Origin: SZAS-103 sp038316385
Lineage (GTDB): Bacteria; Pseudomonadota; Gammaproteobacteria; Xanthomonadales; Xanthomonadaceae
Length of the DNA: 64,000 bases
Direction of reading: 5' to 3'
Assembly (NCBI GenBank): GCA_038316385.1
Contig: JBBQAN010000006.1
Location: forward strand, 62,001 to 126,000
Shown here: one piece after another, positions 7,869 to 16,377 of the stretch
How positions within the stretch are numbered: position 1 is the first letter of the stretch
How the letters are laid out: each line of letters starts with the position of its first letter
Notes under the pieces: generated by a model
The model's database searches: none
What the model saw: the letters and a program-made list of their open reading frames with translations, nothing else
What the model was told of the DNA's origin: nothing
Translations under genes and position numbers: made by a program

Positions 7869-8750
7869 ATGCGTCTGACGTTTCCGAACGGTGAGCACCC
7901 CGATGTCATCGAGTCCAGCCGCATCACTCTGGGCAGCGGTGCCGACAGCCGCGTTCGCCTCGATGAATTGACCGACCGACATGCGGTTCTGGCCAACGAC
8001 AGGCGGGGACTTTGGCTGGTGATCGAAAGCGGAGATGCGGTCGCGCATGTCAATGCACGTCCGGTCAGTCGACTCGCCTTGGTCAGGCCCGGCGATCTGA
8101 TTTCGCTCGGCAACGTGCAGATGTTGTTGCGCAGCGAGCTCGATCCCAAATCCGCACATTTGCCGCCGGCCAGTGCTGCGCTGAATCGCGAAAATACCGG
8201 CAACAACACGATTTGCTCCGAACGCTTCGTGCTGCGTGGCGTCGGCGGTGCGCATTACGGGCGCAGCTTTCCGCTGTGTGATCCGATCCTGGTCGGTCGC
8301 GGCGATTCGGCCGATCTGCGTCTGGACGAACCGGCGATGGGTGATCGCCAGGCGCGCATCGAATTGCATGGCGATCGCGTCGTGTTACGCGATCTGGGCG
8401 CAGGCGATGGCACCGTGTTGAACGGCGTACCGGTGCGCAACGCGCTGCTGATGGCGGGCGATCAGCTGGTCTGGGAACAGAACCGCTATGTGCTCGAAGC
8501 GCCCGGCCTCAGCGCGCCGGTGCAACGCCACGACACCACGCCATTGCCGACGACCAATCATCCGACGACCCAGACAATGCGCCCGGTGTCCTCGGCGCAC
8601 TCTTCCATGCAATCCTCGCAGCAGGCCAGTCCAGCCGACGCGTTGCCACGCCGGAACGGCAGCACGGTCTGGTGGTTGATTGCCTCTGCAGCGCTGCTTG
8701 GTGCCGCGATTACTGCGTTGTTGTGGTTTGGGCCAAGATTGGGCGGCTAA
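7869..8750 (+). CDS. Tandem FHA-domain protein with C-terminal membrane anchor
   Basis: A 293-residue protein with two forkhead-associated domains. The first, at about residues 1-95, is degenerate (ITLGSGADSRVRLDE, then DRHAVLAND in place of the SxxH signature). The second, at about 120-215, is more typical (ILVGRGDSADLRLDEP, then DRQARIE, and DGTVLNGVPV). A serine/threonine/glutamine-rich linker follows, then a single C-terminal transmembrane helix (WWLIASAALLGAAITALLW). FHA domains bind phosphothreonine. The anchor would place both domains on the cytoplasmic face (tail-anchored topology, inferred). No kinase or phosphatase gene is adjacent, so the partner is unknown. GAGAGGAGG precedes the start. 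Confidence 0.82.
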   Translation: MRLTFPNGEHPDVIESSRITLGSGADSRVRLDELTDRHAVLANDRRGLWLVIESGDAVAHVNARPVSRLALVRPGDLISLGNVQMLLRSELDPKSAHLPPASAALNRENTGNNTICSERFVLRGVGGAHYGRSFPLCDPILVGRGDSADLRLDEPAMGDRQARIELHGDRVVLRDLGAGDGTVLNGVPVRNALLMAGDQLVWEQNRYVLEAPGLSAPVQRHDTTPLPTTNHPTTQTMRPVSSAHSSMQSSQQASPADALPRRNGSTVWWLIASAALLGAAITALLWFGPRLGG

Positions 8751-8840
8751 AACTTGCCTGGACATTGGTCGCATCGCGCGCCTTGCAATCCGCGCGCCAG
8801 TTTGTTGCACTGCGCCATCCAACCTCTTTAAGGAAGCCCG

Positions 8841-9926
8841 ATGTCGCGCGGCTACAACTTCAGCGCTGGACCGTCCACGATTGCCGAACCGGTGCTGCGC
8901 CGCGCGCAAGCCGAACTGCTGGAATGGGGCGGGCAGCGCGCCTCGGTGATGGAGATCAGCCATCGCGGCAAGGCATTCGTCGCGATGACCGAAAAAGTCG
9001 AGGCCGACCTGCGCCGCCTGCTGGACATCTCCTCCGATTACGCGGTGCTGTTCCTGCAAGGCGGCGCAACCCAGCATTTCGCGCAGATTCCGATGAACAT
9101 CGCCGGTCCCGACGACACGGCCGATTATCTTCTGACCGGCGCATGGGGACTCAAGGCGCTCGCGGAAGCGACGCCTTACGTGCGCACGAATGTGGTCGCC
9201 AGCGGCGAAACGGGCAAGTTCACATCGGTTCCCGATCGCGCCGACTGGTTGCTTACGCCGGGTGCGGCCTACCTGCACTTGACCCCGAACGAAACCATCC
9301 ACGGTGTCGAGTTCGAGACCGTTCCTGACGTCGGCGACGTGCCGGTGATTGCGGATTTTTCGTCCACATTGCTATCGCGTCCCGTCGATGTCGATCGCTT
9401 CGGGCTGATCTATGCGGGCACCCAGAAAAACATGGGCGCGTCCGGCCTGACCGTGCTGATCGTGCGTAACGATTTGCTGACGCGCAAGACGCGACCGCTC
9501 GCGAAGATTTTCACTTACAGCGCGCATGCGAAGGAACATTCGCTGCTCAACACGCCACCGAGTTTCCCGTGGTACTTGACCGGCCTGGTGCTGGAATGGA
9601 TCGATAGCGAGGGTGGCCTGAGCGCAATGGCCGCACGCAATCGTGCGAAGTCCGAATTGCTCTACGCCGCAATCGACAACTCCGGCGGTTTTTACAAGAA
9701 TCCGGTGAATATAGGCGATCGCTCATGGATGAACGTGCCTTTCACCCTGCACGACGATGCGCTCGATGCGGCCTTCCTCAAGGAATCCGAATCCGCCGGC
9801 TTGCTTGCGCTCAAGGGCCACAAGGCAGTCGGTGGCATGCGCGCTTCGCTGTACAACGCGATGCCGTTGACAGGCGTGCAAGCATTGGTGGATTTCATGG
9901 CGGATTTTGCGAAGAGGAATGGTTGA
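8841..9926 (+). CDS. serC: Phosphoserine aminotransferase
   Basis: A 361-residue class V aminotransferase. It begins RGYNFSAGPSTI, typical of SerC, with FLQGGATQHFAQIPMN in the cofactor region and the pyridoxal phosphate lysine in YAGTQKNMG. The enzyme converts 3-phosphohydroxypyruvate and glutamate to phosphoserine in serine synthesis, and also serves pyridoxine synthesis. AAGGA lies before the start. The stop codon overlaps the aroA start, so the two genes are probably translationally coupled. Confidence 0.97.
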   Translation: MSRGYNFSAGPSTIAEPVLRRAQAELLEWGGQRASVMEISHRGKAFVAMTEKVEADLRRLLDISSDYAVLFLQGGATQHFAQIPMNIAGPDDTADYLLTGAWGLKALAEATPYVRTNVVASGETGKFTSVPDRADWLLTPGAAYLHLTPNETIHGVEFETVPDVGDVPVIADFSSTLLSRPVDVDRFGLIYAGTQKNMGASGLTVLIVRNDLLTRKTRPLAKIFTYSAHAKEHSLLNTPPSFPWYLTGLVLEWIDSEGGLSAMAARNRAKSELLYAAIDNSGGFYKNPVNIGDRSWMNVPFTLHDDALDAAFLKESESAGLLALKGHKAVGGMRASLYNAMPLTGVQALVDFMADFAKRNG

Positions 9927-11259
9927 AAACCTCGACTGGCTAGCATCGAGATGCCGCGCACTGGGCGGCGACGCGCGCGTTCCGGGCGATAAGTCGATTT
10001 CTCATCGTGCAGTGATGCTGGCGGGGATTGCCGATGGCGCATCGCATATCAGCGGTTTTCTCGAAGGCGACGACACCCTCGCAACAGCTGCCATTCTGTC
10101 GCAACTCGGCGTGCGCATCGATGCGTCTGCGGATGGCCAGCGCGTCGTACATGGCGTCGGATTGCATGGCTTGCGCGGCAGCAGCGACGCACTCGATTGC
10201 GGCAATGCCGGCACCGGCATGCGTCTACTCTGCGGTTTGCTCGCGGGGCAGGCATTCGACAGCACTTTGGTTGGCGATGCGTCGCTGTCGCGGCGACCGA
10301 TGGGCCGCGTGATCGAGCCGCTGACGCGGATGGGTGCATCGATCGAAGCGCTCGATGGTGGGCTTCCGCCCTTACGAATCCACGCGCAGAAGACGCTACA
10401 GGCAATCGATTTCAAGTCGTCGATCGCCAGTGCACAGGTCAAATCGGCGGTCCTGCTCGCCGGCTTGTACGCCGACGGCACGACCCGCGTCCGCGAGCCG
10501 CAACCAACCCGCGATTACACAGAAAGCATCCTTGCCGCATTCGGTTGCCCGATCCGTTACGCGCCCGGCGAAGCAGCGCTCGAAGGCGGACATCACCTGC
10601 GCGCGACCAACATCGTGGTGCCTGGCGATTTTTCCTCGGCAGCTTTTTTCATCGTCGCGGCGAGCATCGTGTCTGGTTCGGATGTGCTGCTGCGCGATGT
10701 CGGGATCAACCCGCGCCGCACCGGATTGCTCGCCGCGTTGCGTGCGATGGGCGCCGATATTCGTGAGGAAAACAAGCGCAATCTTGGCGGTGAGGCGGCT
10801 GCCGATTTGCGTGTACGTTCGGCGGAGTTGCGCGGCATCGCACTTCCAGTCGATTGGGTAGCGGACATGATCGACGAGTTTCCAGCGCTGTTCGTCGCCG
10901 CTGCATTTGCCAAAGGTGCGACCACGGTCAGCGGCGCGGCGGAACTGCGTGTCAAGGAATCCGATCGGCTAACGGGCATGTCCGCAGGCCTGCGCGCGCT
11001 GGGCGTGCGCGTGGACGAAACTCCGGATGGCGCGACAATCCACGGTCTAGGCGCAAATGGATGCTTGCGCGGTAGCGATGTGGACAGTCTCGGCGATCAT
11101 CGTCTCGCGATGGCATTCGTCGTCGCCGCACAACGTTGCGATGGCGAAGTCCTCATCCACGATTGCGCGAATGTTGCGACCTCGTTTCCCGGGTTCGTCC
11201 GACTCGCGAGCGCGGTCGGGATGGAGTTGCGCGAGTCTAAAGAAATCACGGCGCAATGA
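9919..11259 (+). CDS. aroA: 3-phosphoshikimate 1-carboxyvinyltransferase (EPSP synthase)
   Basis: A 446-residue protein. It catalyses phosphoenolpyruvate transfer to shikimate 3-phosphate in the aromatic amino-acid pathway. Signatures seen include VPGDKSISHRAVML, DCGNAGTGMRLL, GDASLSRRPMGR, SAQVKSAVLLAGL, PTRDYTE and VKESDRL. These resemble the GDKS/SAQVK class more than the E. coli type, as in other Xanthomonadales. The glycine of GNAGTG keeps the residue associated with normal herbicide sensitivity. ATG at 9919 overlaps the serC stop by 8 bp. A TTG at 9907 in frame is a weaker alternative; AGAGGA abuts the ATG, which is unusually close for a Shine-Dalgarno. Confidence 0.96.
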   Translation: MVENLDWLASRCRALGGDARVPGDKSISHRAVMLAGIADGASHISGFLEGDDTLATAAILSQLGVRIDASADGQRVVHGVGLHGLRGSSDALDCGNAGTGMRLLCGLLAGQAFDSTLVGDASLSRRPMGRVIEPLTRMGASIEALDGGLPPLRIHAQKTLQAIDFKSSIASAQVKSAVLLAGLYADGTTRVREPQPTRDYTESILAAFGCPIRYAPGEAALEGGHHLRATNIVVPGDFSSAAFFIVAASIVSGSDVLLRDVGINPRRTGLLAALRAMGADIREENKRNLGGEAAADLRVRSAELRGIALPVDWVADMIDEFPALFVAAAFAKGATTVSGAAELRVKESDRLTGMSAGLRALGVRVDETPDGATIHGLGANGCLRGSDVDSLGDHRLAMAFVVAAQRCDGEVLIHDCANVATSFPGFVRLASAVGMELRESKEITAQ

Positions 11260-11287
11260 AATAATCGGTCAGGATTGCAAGTGATGC

Positions 11288-11965
11288 CTAGTGCTCGTCT
11301 AGACGGAAGTCCACGGGCACTTCGATCATGCTGCCGATAGGCTGTCCGTTGTGCGTCGCGGGACGGAAATGCCAACTGCGCACTGCGCTCATCGCTGCAC
11401 GATCAAGATTCCGCGAATGACTGGTGCCCGCCACACGCACGTCTTCGACATTGCCGAGCGCGTCGAGCGCGATCTGTAGGCGCACTTCGCCTTCCTCGTG
11501 GGCGCGCAGGGATTCGAGCGGGTATTCCGGCGGCGTGCGTTCGCTGATTTGCGCCTCGCTGTCGCCAGCGCCTGCGGTGCGGGAAGTTGGCAGATCGGGA
11601 CTTTGGGCAGCGCCTGTCATGGCATCGGGCGGTGCTTCCGTGGATTCAGGAGACGCGACGGGCCTGGCTTCAATGTACGCAGCATTGGGATTAGCAGGCA
11701 ACTGTGCCGGCAGCGTTGACAAGCCGCCCGGCATCGGTGCTGGTAGTGGTGGATGGGTGGGGTCGGGGGTGACTGCAGCATGGGCAGCGGTCGTTGCTGG
11801 CTGCGCATGGTGTGCGTGCAACCACAACGCGCTGACCACGATGCCAAGGGTCAAGGCCACTCCGAATACGAGTAGCCCGATCCAGTGCTGTCGCAAGGCG
11901 GTGCGCAGCTTCGCGAGCAAGCGATGGACTGGTGATGAAGCGGTAGAAGCGGGGTAGTGGGTCAT
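11288..11965 (-). CDS. TonB-family energy transducer
   Basis: A 225-residue protein with a short cytoplasmic N-terminus, one membrane helix at about residues 29-50 (IGLLVFGVALTLGIVVSALWL), and a proline/alanine-rich periplasmic linker. The C-terminal TonB domain spans about 145-225, with PPEYPLESLRAHEEGEV, then ALDALGNVEDV and the family's SAVRSWHFRPA. TonB couples the proton gradient to outer-membrane transporters through ExbB/ExbD, which are absent here, so this is probably an accessory TonB using partners encoded elsewhere. It is convergent with aroA and divergent from serS. Confidence 0.87.
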   Translation of the reverse strand: MTHYPASTASSPVHRLLAKLRTALRQHWIGLLVFGVALTLGIVVSALWLHAHHAQPATTAAHAAVTPDPTHPPLPAPMPGGLSTLPAQLPANPNAAYIEARPVASPESTEAPPDAMTGAAQSPDLPTSRTAGAGDSEAQISERTPPEYPLESLRAHEEGEVRLQIALDALGNVEDVRVAGTSHSRNLDRAAMSAVRSWHFRPATHNGQPIGSMIEVPVDFRLDEH

Positions 11966-12089
11966 GGTCGTATTTTGGGGGAACCGTGCCAGTTAGCCTC
12001 AGCCGGAAGATCAACGCAAATCATGCGCAGTTTGCCGCGCGGTCGTTCCACCAGCGATAATACCGGGCGAAAGATTCCCGGAGTGTTCC

Positions 12090-13430
12090 ATGCTTGACCC
12101 TGTTCTTCTGCGAAGTGAGCTTGCCACGACGGCCGAACAGCTGAAGACGCTGCGTGGTTTTGCGCTCGACGTGGTTGCCCTCGAAGCCTGCGAAACCGAG
12201 CGCAAGACGCTGCAGACGCGCACCCAGGAATTGCAGAACCTGCGCAATACCCGCTCGAAAGCGATCGGCATGGCCAAGGCAAAGGGCGAGGATGTTGCGA
12301 CGCTAATGGCCGAAGTAGCCGGGATCGGCGATGAACTCAAATCCAGCGAAGCGCGGCTTGAAAATTTGCGAGCGCAGATCAATGCGATCGCCGCTGGCAT
12401 CCCGAATCTGCCGCATGAATCCGTTCCACCCGGCGTGGACGAACATGCGAACGTCGAGCAGCATCGCTGGGGCACGCCGCGCGCTTTCGATTTCGCGGTG
12501 GAGGATCACGTCGAACTCGGGGCGCGCCACGGTGGCCTCGATGGCGACACTGGCGCGAAACTATCCGGCGCGCGTTTCACCGTGTTGCGCGGCGGCATCG
12601 CCCGCATGCATCGCGCACTCGCGCAGTTCATGCTCAACCTGCACACCGGCGAACACGGTTATCTCGAATGCAATGTGCCGCTGTTGGTGAATGCGGAATC
12701 AATGCGCGGGACGGGGCAATTGCCGAAGTTCGAAAATGATCTTTTCCAGATTTGGCAGCATCAAACGGACGATGTTTTGGAGCTCAACGACGGCGAAGTG
12801 ATATGTGGAACAAATGACTTGGAGCTGCTTTACTTCCTGATCCCAACCTCCGAAGTCCCACTCACCAATATCGTCCGCGACGAAATCCTCGACGATACGT
12901 CATTGCCACTGCGCATGACTGCGCACTCCCCATGCTTCCGCGCCGAAGCAGGCAGTCACGGCCGCGACACGCGCGGGATGATCCGCCAGCACCAGTTCGA
13001 GAAAGTCGAACTCGTCAGCATCGCGCGCCCGACCGAAAGCGATGCCGAGCACGAACGCATGACGCGCTGCGCCGAAGTCGTGCTGGAAAAACTCGGACTG
13101 CCGTATCGGCGTATGCTGTTGTGCACTGGCGATATGGGTTTCGCTGCGCAGAAAACTTACGACCTCGAAGTCTGGTTGCCATCGCAAAACATGTATCGCG
13201 AAATTTCCTCGTGCTCAAATTGCGGCGATTTTCAGGCGCGCAACATGCTGGCGCGTTGGCGCAACCCGGCGACCGGCAAATCGGAACTGGTGCACACACT
13301 CAATGGATCAGGCGTCGCCGTCGGTCGCGCGCTGATTGCAGTGATGGAAAACTACCAGAATGCCGACGGCTCGATCACCGTCCCCGCCGTGCTGCGGCCG
13401 TACATGGGCGGTCTTGAAATCGTCGCCTGA
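12090..13430 (+). CDS. serS: Seryl-tRNA synthetase
   Basis: A 446-residue class II synthetase. Residues 1-100 form the long coiled-coil arm that reaches the tRNA-Ser variable loop. The catalytic part has motif 2 (PCFRAEAGSHGRDTRGMIRQ region, shown by FRAEAG) and motif 3 (LNGSGVAVGRALIA). It charges tRNA-Ser. Compared with typical bacterial enzymes, the segment between LPKFENDLF and LIPTSEVPLTN is longer by about 10-15 residues and locally AT-rich (12750-12835). GGAG lies 7 bases before the start. The tRNA-Ser(UGA) gene lies 1.1 kb downstream. Confidence 0.96.
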   Translation: MLDPVLLRSELATTAEQLKTLRGFALDVVALEACETERKTLQTRTQELQNLRNTRSKAIGMAKAKGEDVATLMAEVAGIGDELKSSEARLENLRAQINAIAAGIPNLPHESVPPGVDEHANVEQHRWGTPRAFDFAVEDHVELGARHGGLDGDTGAKLSGARFTVLRGGIARMHRALAQFMLNLHTGEHGYLECNVPLLVNAESMRGTGQLPKFENDLFQIWQHQTDDVLELNDGEVICGTNDLELLYFLIPTSEVPLTNIVRDEILDDTSLPLRMTAHSPCFRAEAGSHGRDTRGMIRQHQFEKVELVSIARPTESDAEHERMTRCAEVVLEKLGLPYRRMLLCTGDMGFAAQKTYDLEVWLPSQNMYREISSCSNCGDFQARNMLARWRNPATGKSELVHTLNGSGVAVGRALIAVMENYQNADGSITVPAVLRPYMGGLEIVA

Positions 13431-13489
13431 AAATTAGCCGTCATCCATGGTGATACTGCCGAACCACGGATCGTAGCGAGGTACCAGTC

Positions 13490-14476
13490 ATGCAAGACCT
13501 CAACGATCTCTATTACTTCGCGATGGTCGTCGAACACGCCGGATTCGCTGCCGCAGAACGCGCGCTTGGGATTCCTAAATCGCGGCTCAGTCGGCGCATC
13601 GTGCAACTCGAAACCGACCTCGGCGTGCGGTTGTTGCAGCGCTCGACGCGCCGCTTTGCGGTGACCGAAGTCGGTCAGAACGTCTATCGCCATGCACAGG
13701 CGATGCTGTCGGAAGCGCAGTCTGCGCGCGAAGCCGTGGATCGGCTCAGCGCCGAACCGCGCGGCGTGGTCAAGGTCAGTTGCCCGGTCGCGCTCGCGCA
13801 GCAACAACTCGCGGGGTTGCTGCCTGATTTCCTGATGATGCATCCGCTGGTGCGCTTGCAGATGCAGGTCAGCAACCGCCGCGTGGACCTGATCAACGAA
13901 GGCTTCGATGTCGCGCTGCGCGTGCGCACGCAACTCAACGACGACGGCAGTCTGGTTATGCGCAGCTTCGGCCAGGTTCGCGAACTGCTCGTTGCGAGCC
14001 CGTCGTATCTCGACAAGAAAGGCCGCCCGAATTTGCCGCAGGAACTAGCCGGCCATCTGACGCTGAGCATGAGCGAGGACGAGAGTCGCCAACGCTGGGA
14101 ATTACACGGTCCAGATGACGCGACCGTGCGGGTCGATATCCAGCCGCGCCTGATGGGCCACGATTTTCCGCTGTTGATGGAAAGCGCGAAGCGCGGGCTC
14201 GGCATTGCGTTGTTGCCAGAGACAGTCTGCGCCGAGGCGATCCAGCGCGGCGAACTCGAACCCGTGCTGCCAGCGTGGTCGCTGCCGCAAGGCATCTGCC
14301 ACGCAGTGTTTCCATCGCGTCGCGGCCTGCTGCCGGCCGTGCGCGTGTTCATTGACTTCCTCGCCGAACGCTTGCCGCCATTGCTCGAAGCCTCTCGCAA
14401 CGGTTGCACGAAAAGTCGCGAAGAATGCGCGTTGCAAGCCATGCAGAAGCACGCGCAGCAGAAGTCGGCGGCGTGA
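13490..14476 (+). CDS. LysR-family transcriptional regulator
   Basis: A 328-residue protein with an N-terminal winged HTH (DLNDLYYFAMVVEHAGFAAA, then LGIPKSRLSRRIVQLE, residues about 1-60). The periplasmic-binding-protein-like effector domain spans residues 90-300. The subtype resembles the many LysR regulators that control single neighbouring enzyme genes, but its usual divergent target is missing here: serS precedes it on the same strand and tRNA-Ser follows. The effector is unknown. GAGGT lies 8 bases before the ATG. Confidence 0.93.
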   Translation: MQDLNDLYYFAMVVEHAGFAAAERALGIPKSRLSRRIVQLETDLGVRLLQRSTRRFAVTEVGQNVYRHAQAMLSEAQSAREAVDRLSAEPRGVVKVSCPVALAQQQLAGLLPDFLMMHPLVRLQMQVSNRRVDLINEGFDVALRVRTQLNDDGSLVMRSFGQVRELLVASPSYLDKKGRPNLPQELAGHLTLSMSEDESRQRWELHGPDDATVRVDIQPRLMGHDFPLLMESAKRGLGIALLPETVCAEAIQRGELEPVLPAWSLPQGICHAVFPSRRGLLPAVRVFIDFLAERLPPLLEASRNGCTKSREECALQAMQKHAQQKSAA

Positions 14477-14514
14477 GGCGACGCCCCGGATTTTGCATGC
14501 GAGAATTGCAGCAT

Positions 14515-14554
14515 GGAAAGTTGGTCGAGTGGTTGTGGCACTCGTCCTGACCAG
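14515..14554 (+). pseudogene. Decayed 5' half of a tRNA-Ser gene
   Basis: About 40 bp immediately upstream of the intact tRNA-Ser align with its first 41 bases from position 1 onward. Shared blocks are GGAA, CGAGTGGTT, GGCACT and GTC-TGA, about 29 matching positions by eye with one gap. The 3' half is missing, and no cloverleaf can form. It looks like a remnant of a tandem tRNA-Ser copy. Confidence 0.6.
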
Positions 14555-14560
14555 TTATTT

Positions 14561-14650
14561 GGAAGCGTGGCCGAGTGGTTTAAGGCACTAGTCTTGAAAA
14601 CTAGCGAAGGGGTAACCCTTCCGTGAGTTCGAATCTCACCGCTTCCGCCA
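14561..14650 (+). tRNA. tRNA-Ser (anticodon UGA)
   Basis: A 90-base cloverleaf with the acceptor stem GGAAGCG (14561-14567) pairing with CGCTTCC (14640-14646), discriminator G and encoded CCA. The D arm is GCCGAGTGGTTTAAGGC. The anticodon loop CTTGAAA puts TGA at 14595-14597. A long class II variable arm (GAAGGGGTAACCCTTC) is diagnostic of tRNA-Ser. The T arm contains GTTCGAATC. A weak hairpin (CTGCCG/CGGCAG at 14666-14689) follows. Confidence 0.97.
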
Positions 14651-14749
14651 AATCCATGTTGGCATCTGCCGGGTTCGCCTGATCGGCAGGTCGGAAAATG
14701 TTCCTGCAATTGAGAGGGGATAACCGAACTAGCGTCCACTCCCGGTCTA

Positions 14750-15667
14750 TCAGCGCTTTATGCGCACCAGCACCTGCTGCCCGATCCGCAGGGAACCGCT
14801 GTCCAGCGCAAGTACGCACTCGACCACGCGCGCATCCGGGCTTTGTTGTGGATCATCGCTATGGCGGGCCGCGCCGAACACCTGGCCGACACGCAACACG
14901 TGCGCGGTCAGCGATGTTCCCGGATTCGCATCGGCGATCACCTCGGCGCGCATGCCCGGGCGCACCGCGTCCACGAATGCCTCGCCCAATTCAGCGCGCA
15001 CGATCAGCGGCCGGTCCGGCAGTACGCGGAACAATTCCTTGCCTGACTGCAGGGCGACCCGATCGCCGACCTGCACCTCGCGCGCAACGATGCGGCCGGC
15101 GACCGGCGCACGAATGCTCATCTGCTCCCGCTCGAACTGCGCGGCAGCCAAGTGCTGCCTGGCAATACCAATGGCCGATTGCGCGGCGTCGAGTTCGGCC
15201 CTCAGCACGACCACGGCGTTACGCGCGTCGTCGGCCGCTTGTCCGGTCCCGGCGCCATCGCTGGCGGCGGCCGCCAAGCGTTTGGATTGCTGCTCCAGCG
15301 GCGGCAACCGTGCTGCGAGCACGTTGGCCTGGGCATGCGATTGATCGACCTCGGCCTGCGCGGATGCCACGGCCAGATCGGCCGGACGCGAATCGAGCTG
15401 CACCAGCACCTGGCCCTGTTTCACGCGATCGCCATCGCCCGCATTCACCGCTGCGACGGTGCCGTCGCGTCCGGCACTGATCGCCAGCAGTCCGCCTTCG
15501 ACATCCACCCGCCCGCGCGCTACCGCCGCCGAGGCGGCGGATTTCGACGCCTGCACAGTGACAGTGGCGGCCGCCGGCTTCGAGCAGGCGCCCAGCCACA
15601 ATGGGAGCAGCACGGCGGACAGCACGCATGCCGAACGAACGGCGGCTGAAATGGATCGGGTTTTCAT
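14750..15667 (-). CDS. Periplasmic adaptor (HlyD/MacA/DevB-type) lipoprotein
   Basis: A 305-residue membrane-fusion protein. A lipoprotein signal ends in LPLWLGAC, so the mature protein starts at a lipidated cysteine near residue 28. A biotinyl-lipoyl-like half motif follows (GTVAAVNAGDGDRVKQGQVLVQLDS, key part GDRVKQGQ), then a coiled-coil hairpin at about 95-175, the second half motif (IRAPVAGRIVAREV) and a beta-barrel. Its ATG overlaps the ATPase stop by 4 bp. It is the last gene of a four-gene exporter operon and would link the ABC permease to the outer-membrane channel. Confidence 0.9.
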   Translation of the reverse strand: MKTRSISAAVRSACVLSAVLLPLWLGACSKPAAATVTVQASKSAASAAVARGRVDVEGGLLAISAGRDGTVAAVNAGDGDRVKQGQVLVQLDSRPADLAVASAQAEVDQSHAQANVLAARLPPLEQQSKRLAAAASDGAGTGQAADDARNAVVVLRAELDAAQSAIGIARQHLAAAQFEREQMSIRAPVAGRIVAREVQVGDRVALQSGKELFRVLPDRPLIVRAELGEAFVDAVRPGMRAEVIADANPGTSLTAHVLRVGQVFGAARHSDDPQQSPDARVVECVLALDSGSLRIGQQVLVRIKR

Positions 15668-16368
15668 CGGATTGTTTCCTCCAGGGGCACTGCGGCTCTG
15701 TGATCGGACAGGATCCTGCCGTCTTCCATCGCCAGCACGCGTTCGGCGTATGCATTCAAGCGCGGATCATGGCTCACGCACAGCACCGTGGTGTCGTGCC
15801 GGCGCGCAATGCGGTGCAAGGTGTCGATAACGGCCTGGCCACTGGCGGCGTCAAGGGAACTGGTCGGTTCGTCGGCGAACAGCAGCGCCGGCTCCTTGGC
15901 GATCGCACGCGCAATCGCGACGCGTTGCTTCTCGCCGCCCGACAGCGACGCCGGCCGCAAGCGTGCGCGTGCGCCGAGGCCGACTTCCTCCAGCGCCGCC
16001 AGAGCGCGTGCATCGGCCTTGGCCGAGGTGAAGCCCAGATAGCTCAGCGGCAATGAAACCTGTTCGAGCGCGGTCAGTGCCGGAAACAGATTGAATCCCT
16101 GGAATACGAAACCGGTGTGGTGCAGGCGGAACCGCTCGATCTGGCGCTCGTTGAGCCGCGCCAGATCCTCGCCGAGCGCGATCACGCGTCCCGCATCGGC
16201 ATTCAGCAGGCCGCTCAGGATCGACAGCAGGGTGCTTTTGCCGCAACCAGACGGACCGGAGATCAGAGTCAGTTCGCCCGCGCCGATGTCGAGCGTCAGA
16301 TCGCGCAGCACATCAATGCGTGCGCGTCCGTTTCCAAACGATTTCCGCAGCGATTCGGCCTTGAGCAT
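15664..16368 (-). CDS. ABC transporter ATP-binding protein (DevA/LolD/MacB type)
   Basis: A 234-residue ATPase with Walker A GPSGCGKST (about 38-46), a Q-loop in FVFQGFNLFP, signature LSGGEKQRVAIARA, Walker B LLFADEPTSSLD and a switch histidine in CVSHD. It powers the permease encoded just upstream in the operon (9-bp gap) and overlaps the adaptor gene downstream by 4 bp. Family relatives export antibiotics, peptides, lipoproteins or glycolipids. Confidence 0.95.
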   Translation of the reverse strand: MLKAESLRKSFGNGRARIDVLRDLTLDIGAGELTLISGPSGCGKSTLLSILSGLLNADAGRVIALGEDLARLNERQIERFRLHHTGFVFQGFNLFPALTALEQVSLPLSYLGFTSAKADARALAALEEVGLGARARLRPASLSGGEKQRVAIARAIAKEPALLFADEPTSSLDAASGQAVIDTLHRIARRHDTTVLCVSHDPRLNAYAERVLAMEDGRILSDHRAAVPLEETIR

Positions 16369-16377
16369 CGGTTCGTC

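Noticed and set aside
14666..14689. Attachment-site duplication of the tRNA-Ser 3' end, suggesting an integrated island
   Set aside because: No second copy of the tRNA 3' end and no integrase gene were found downstream; only a small hairpin is there.
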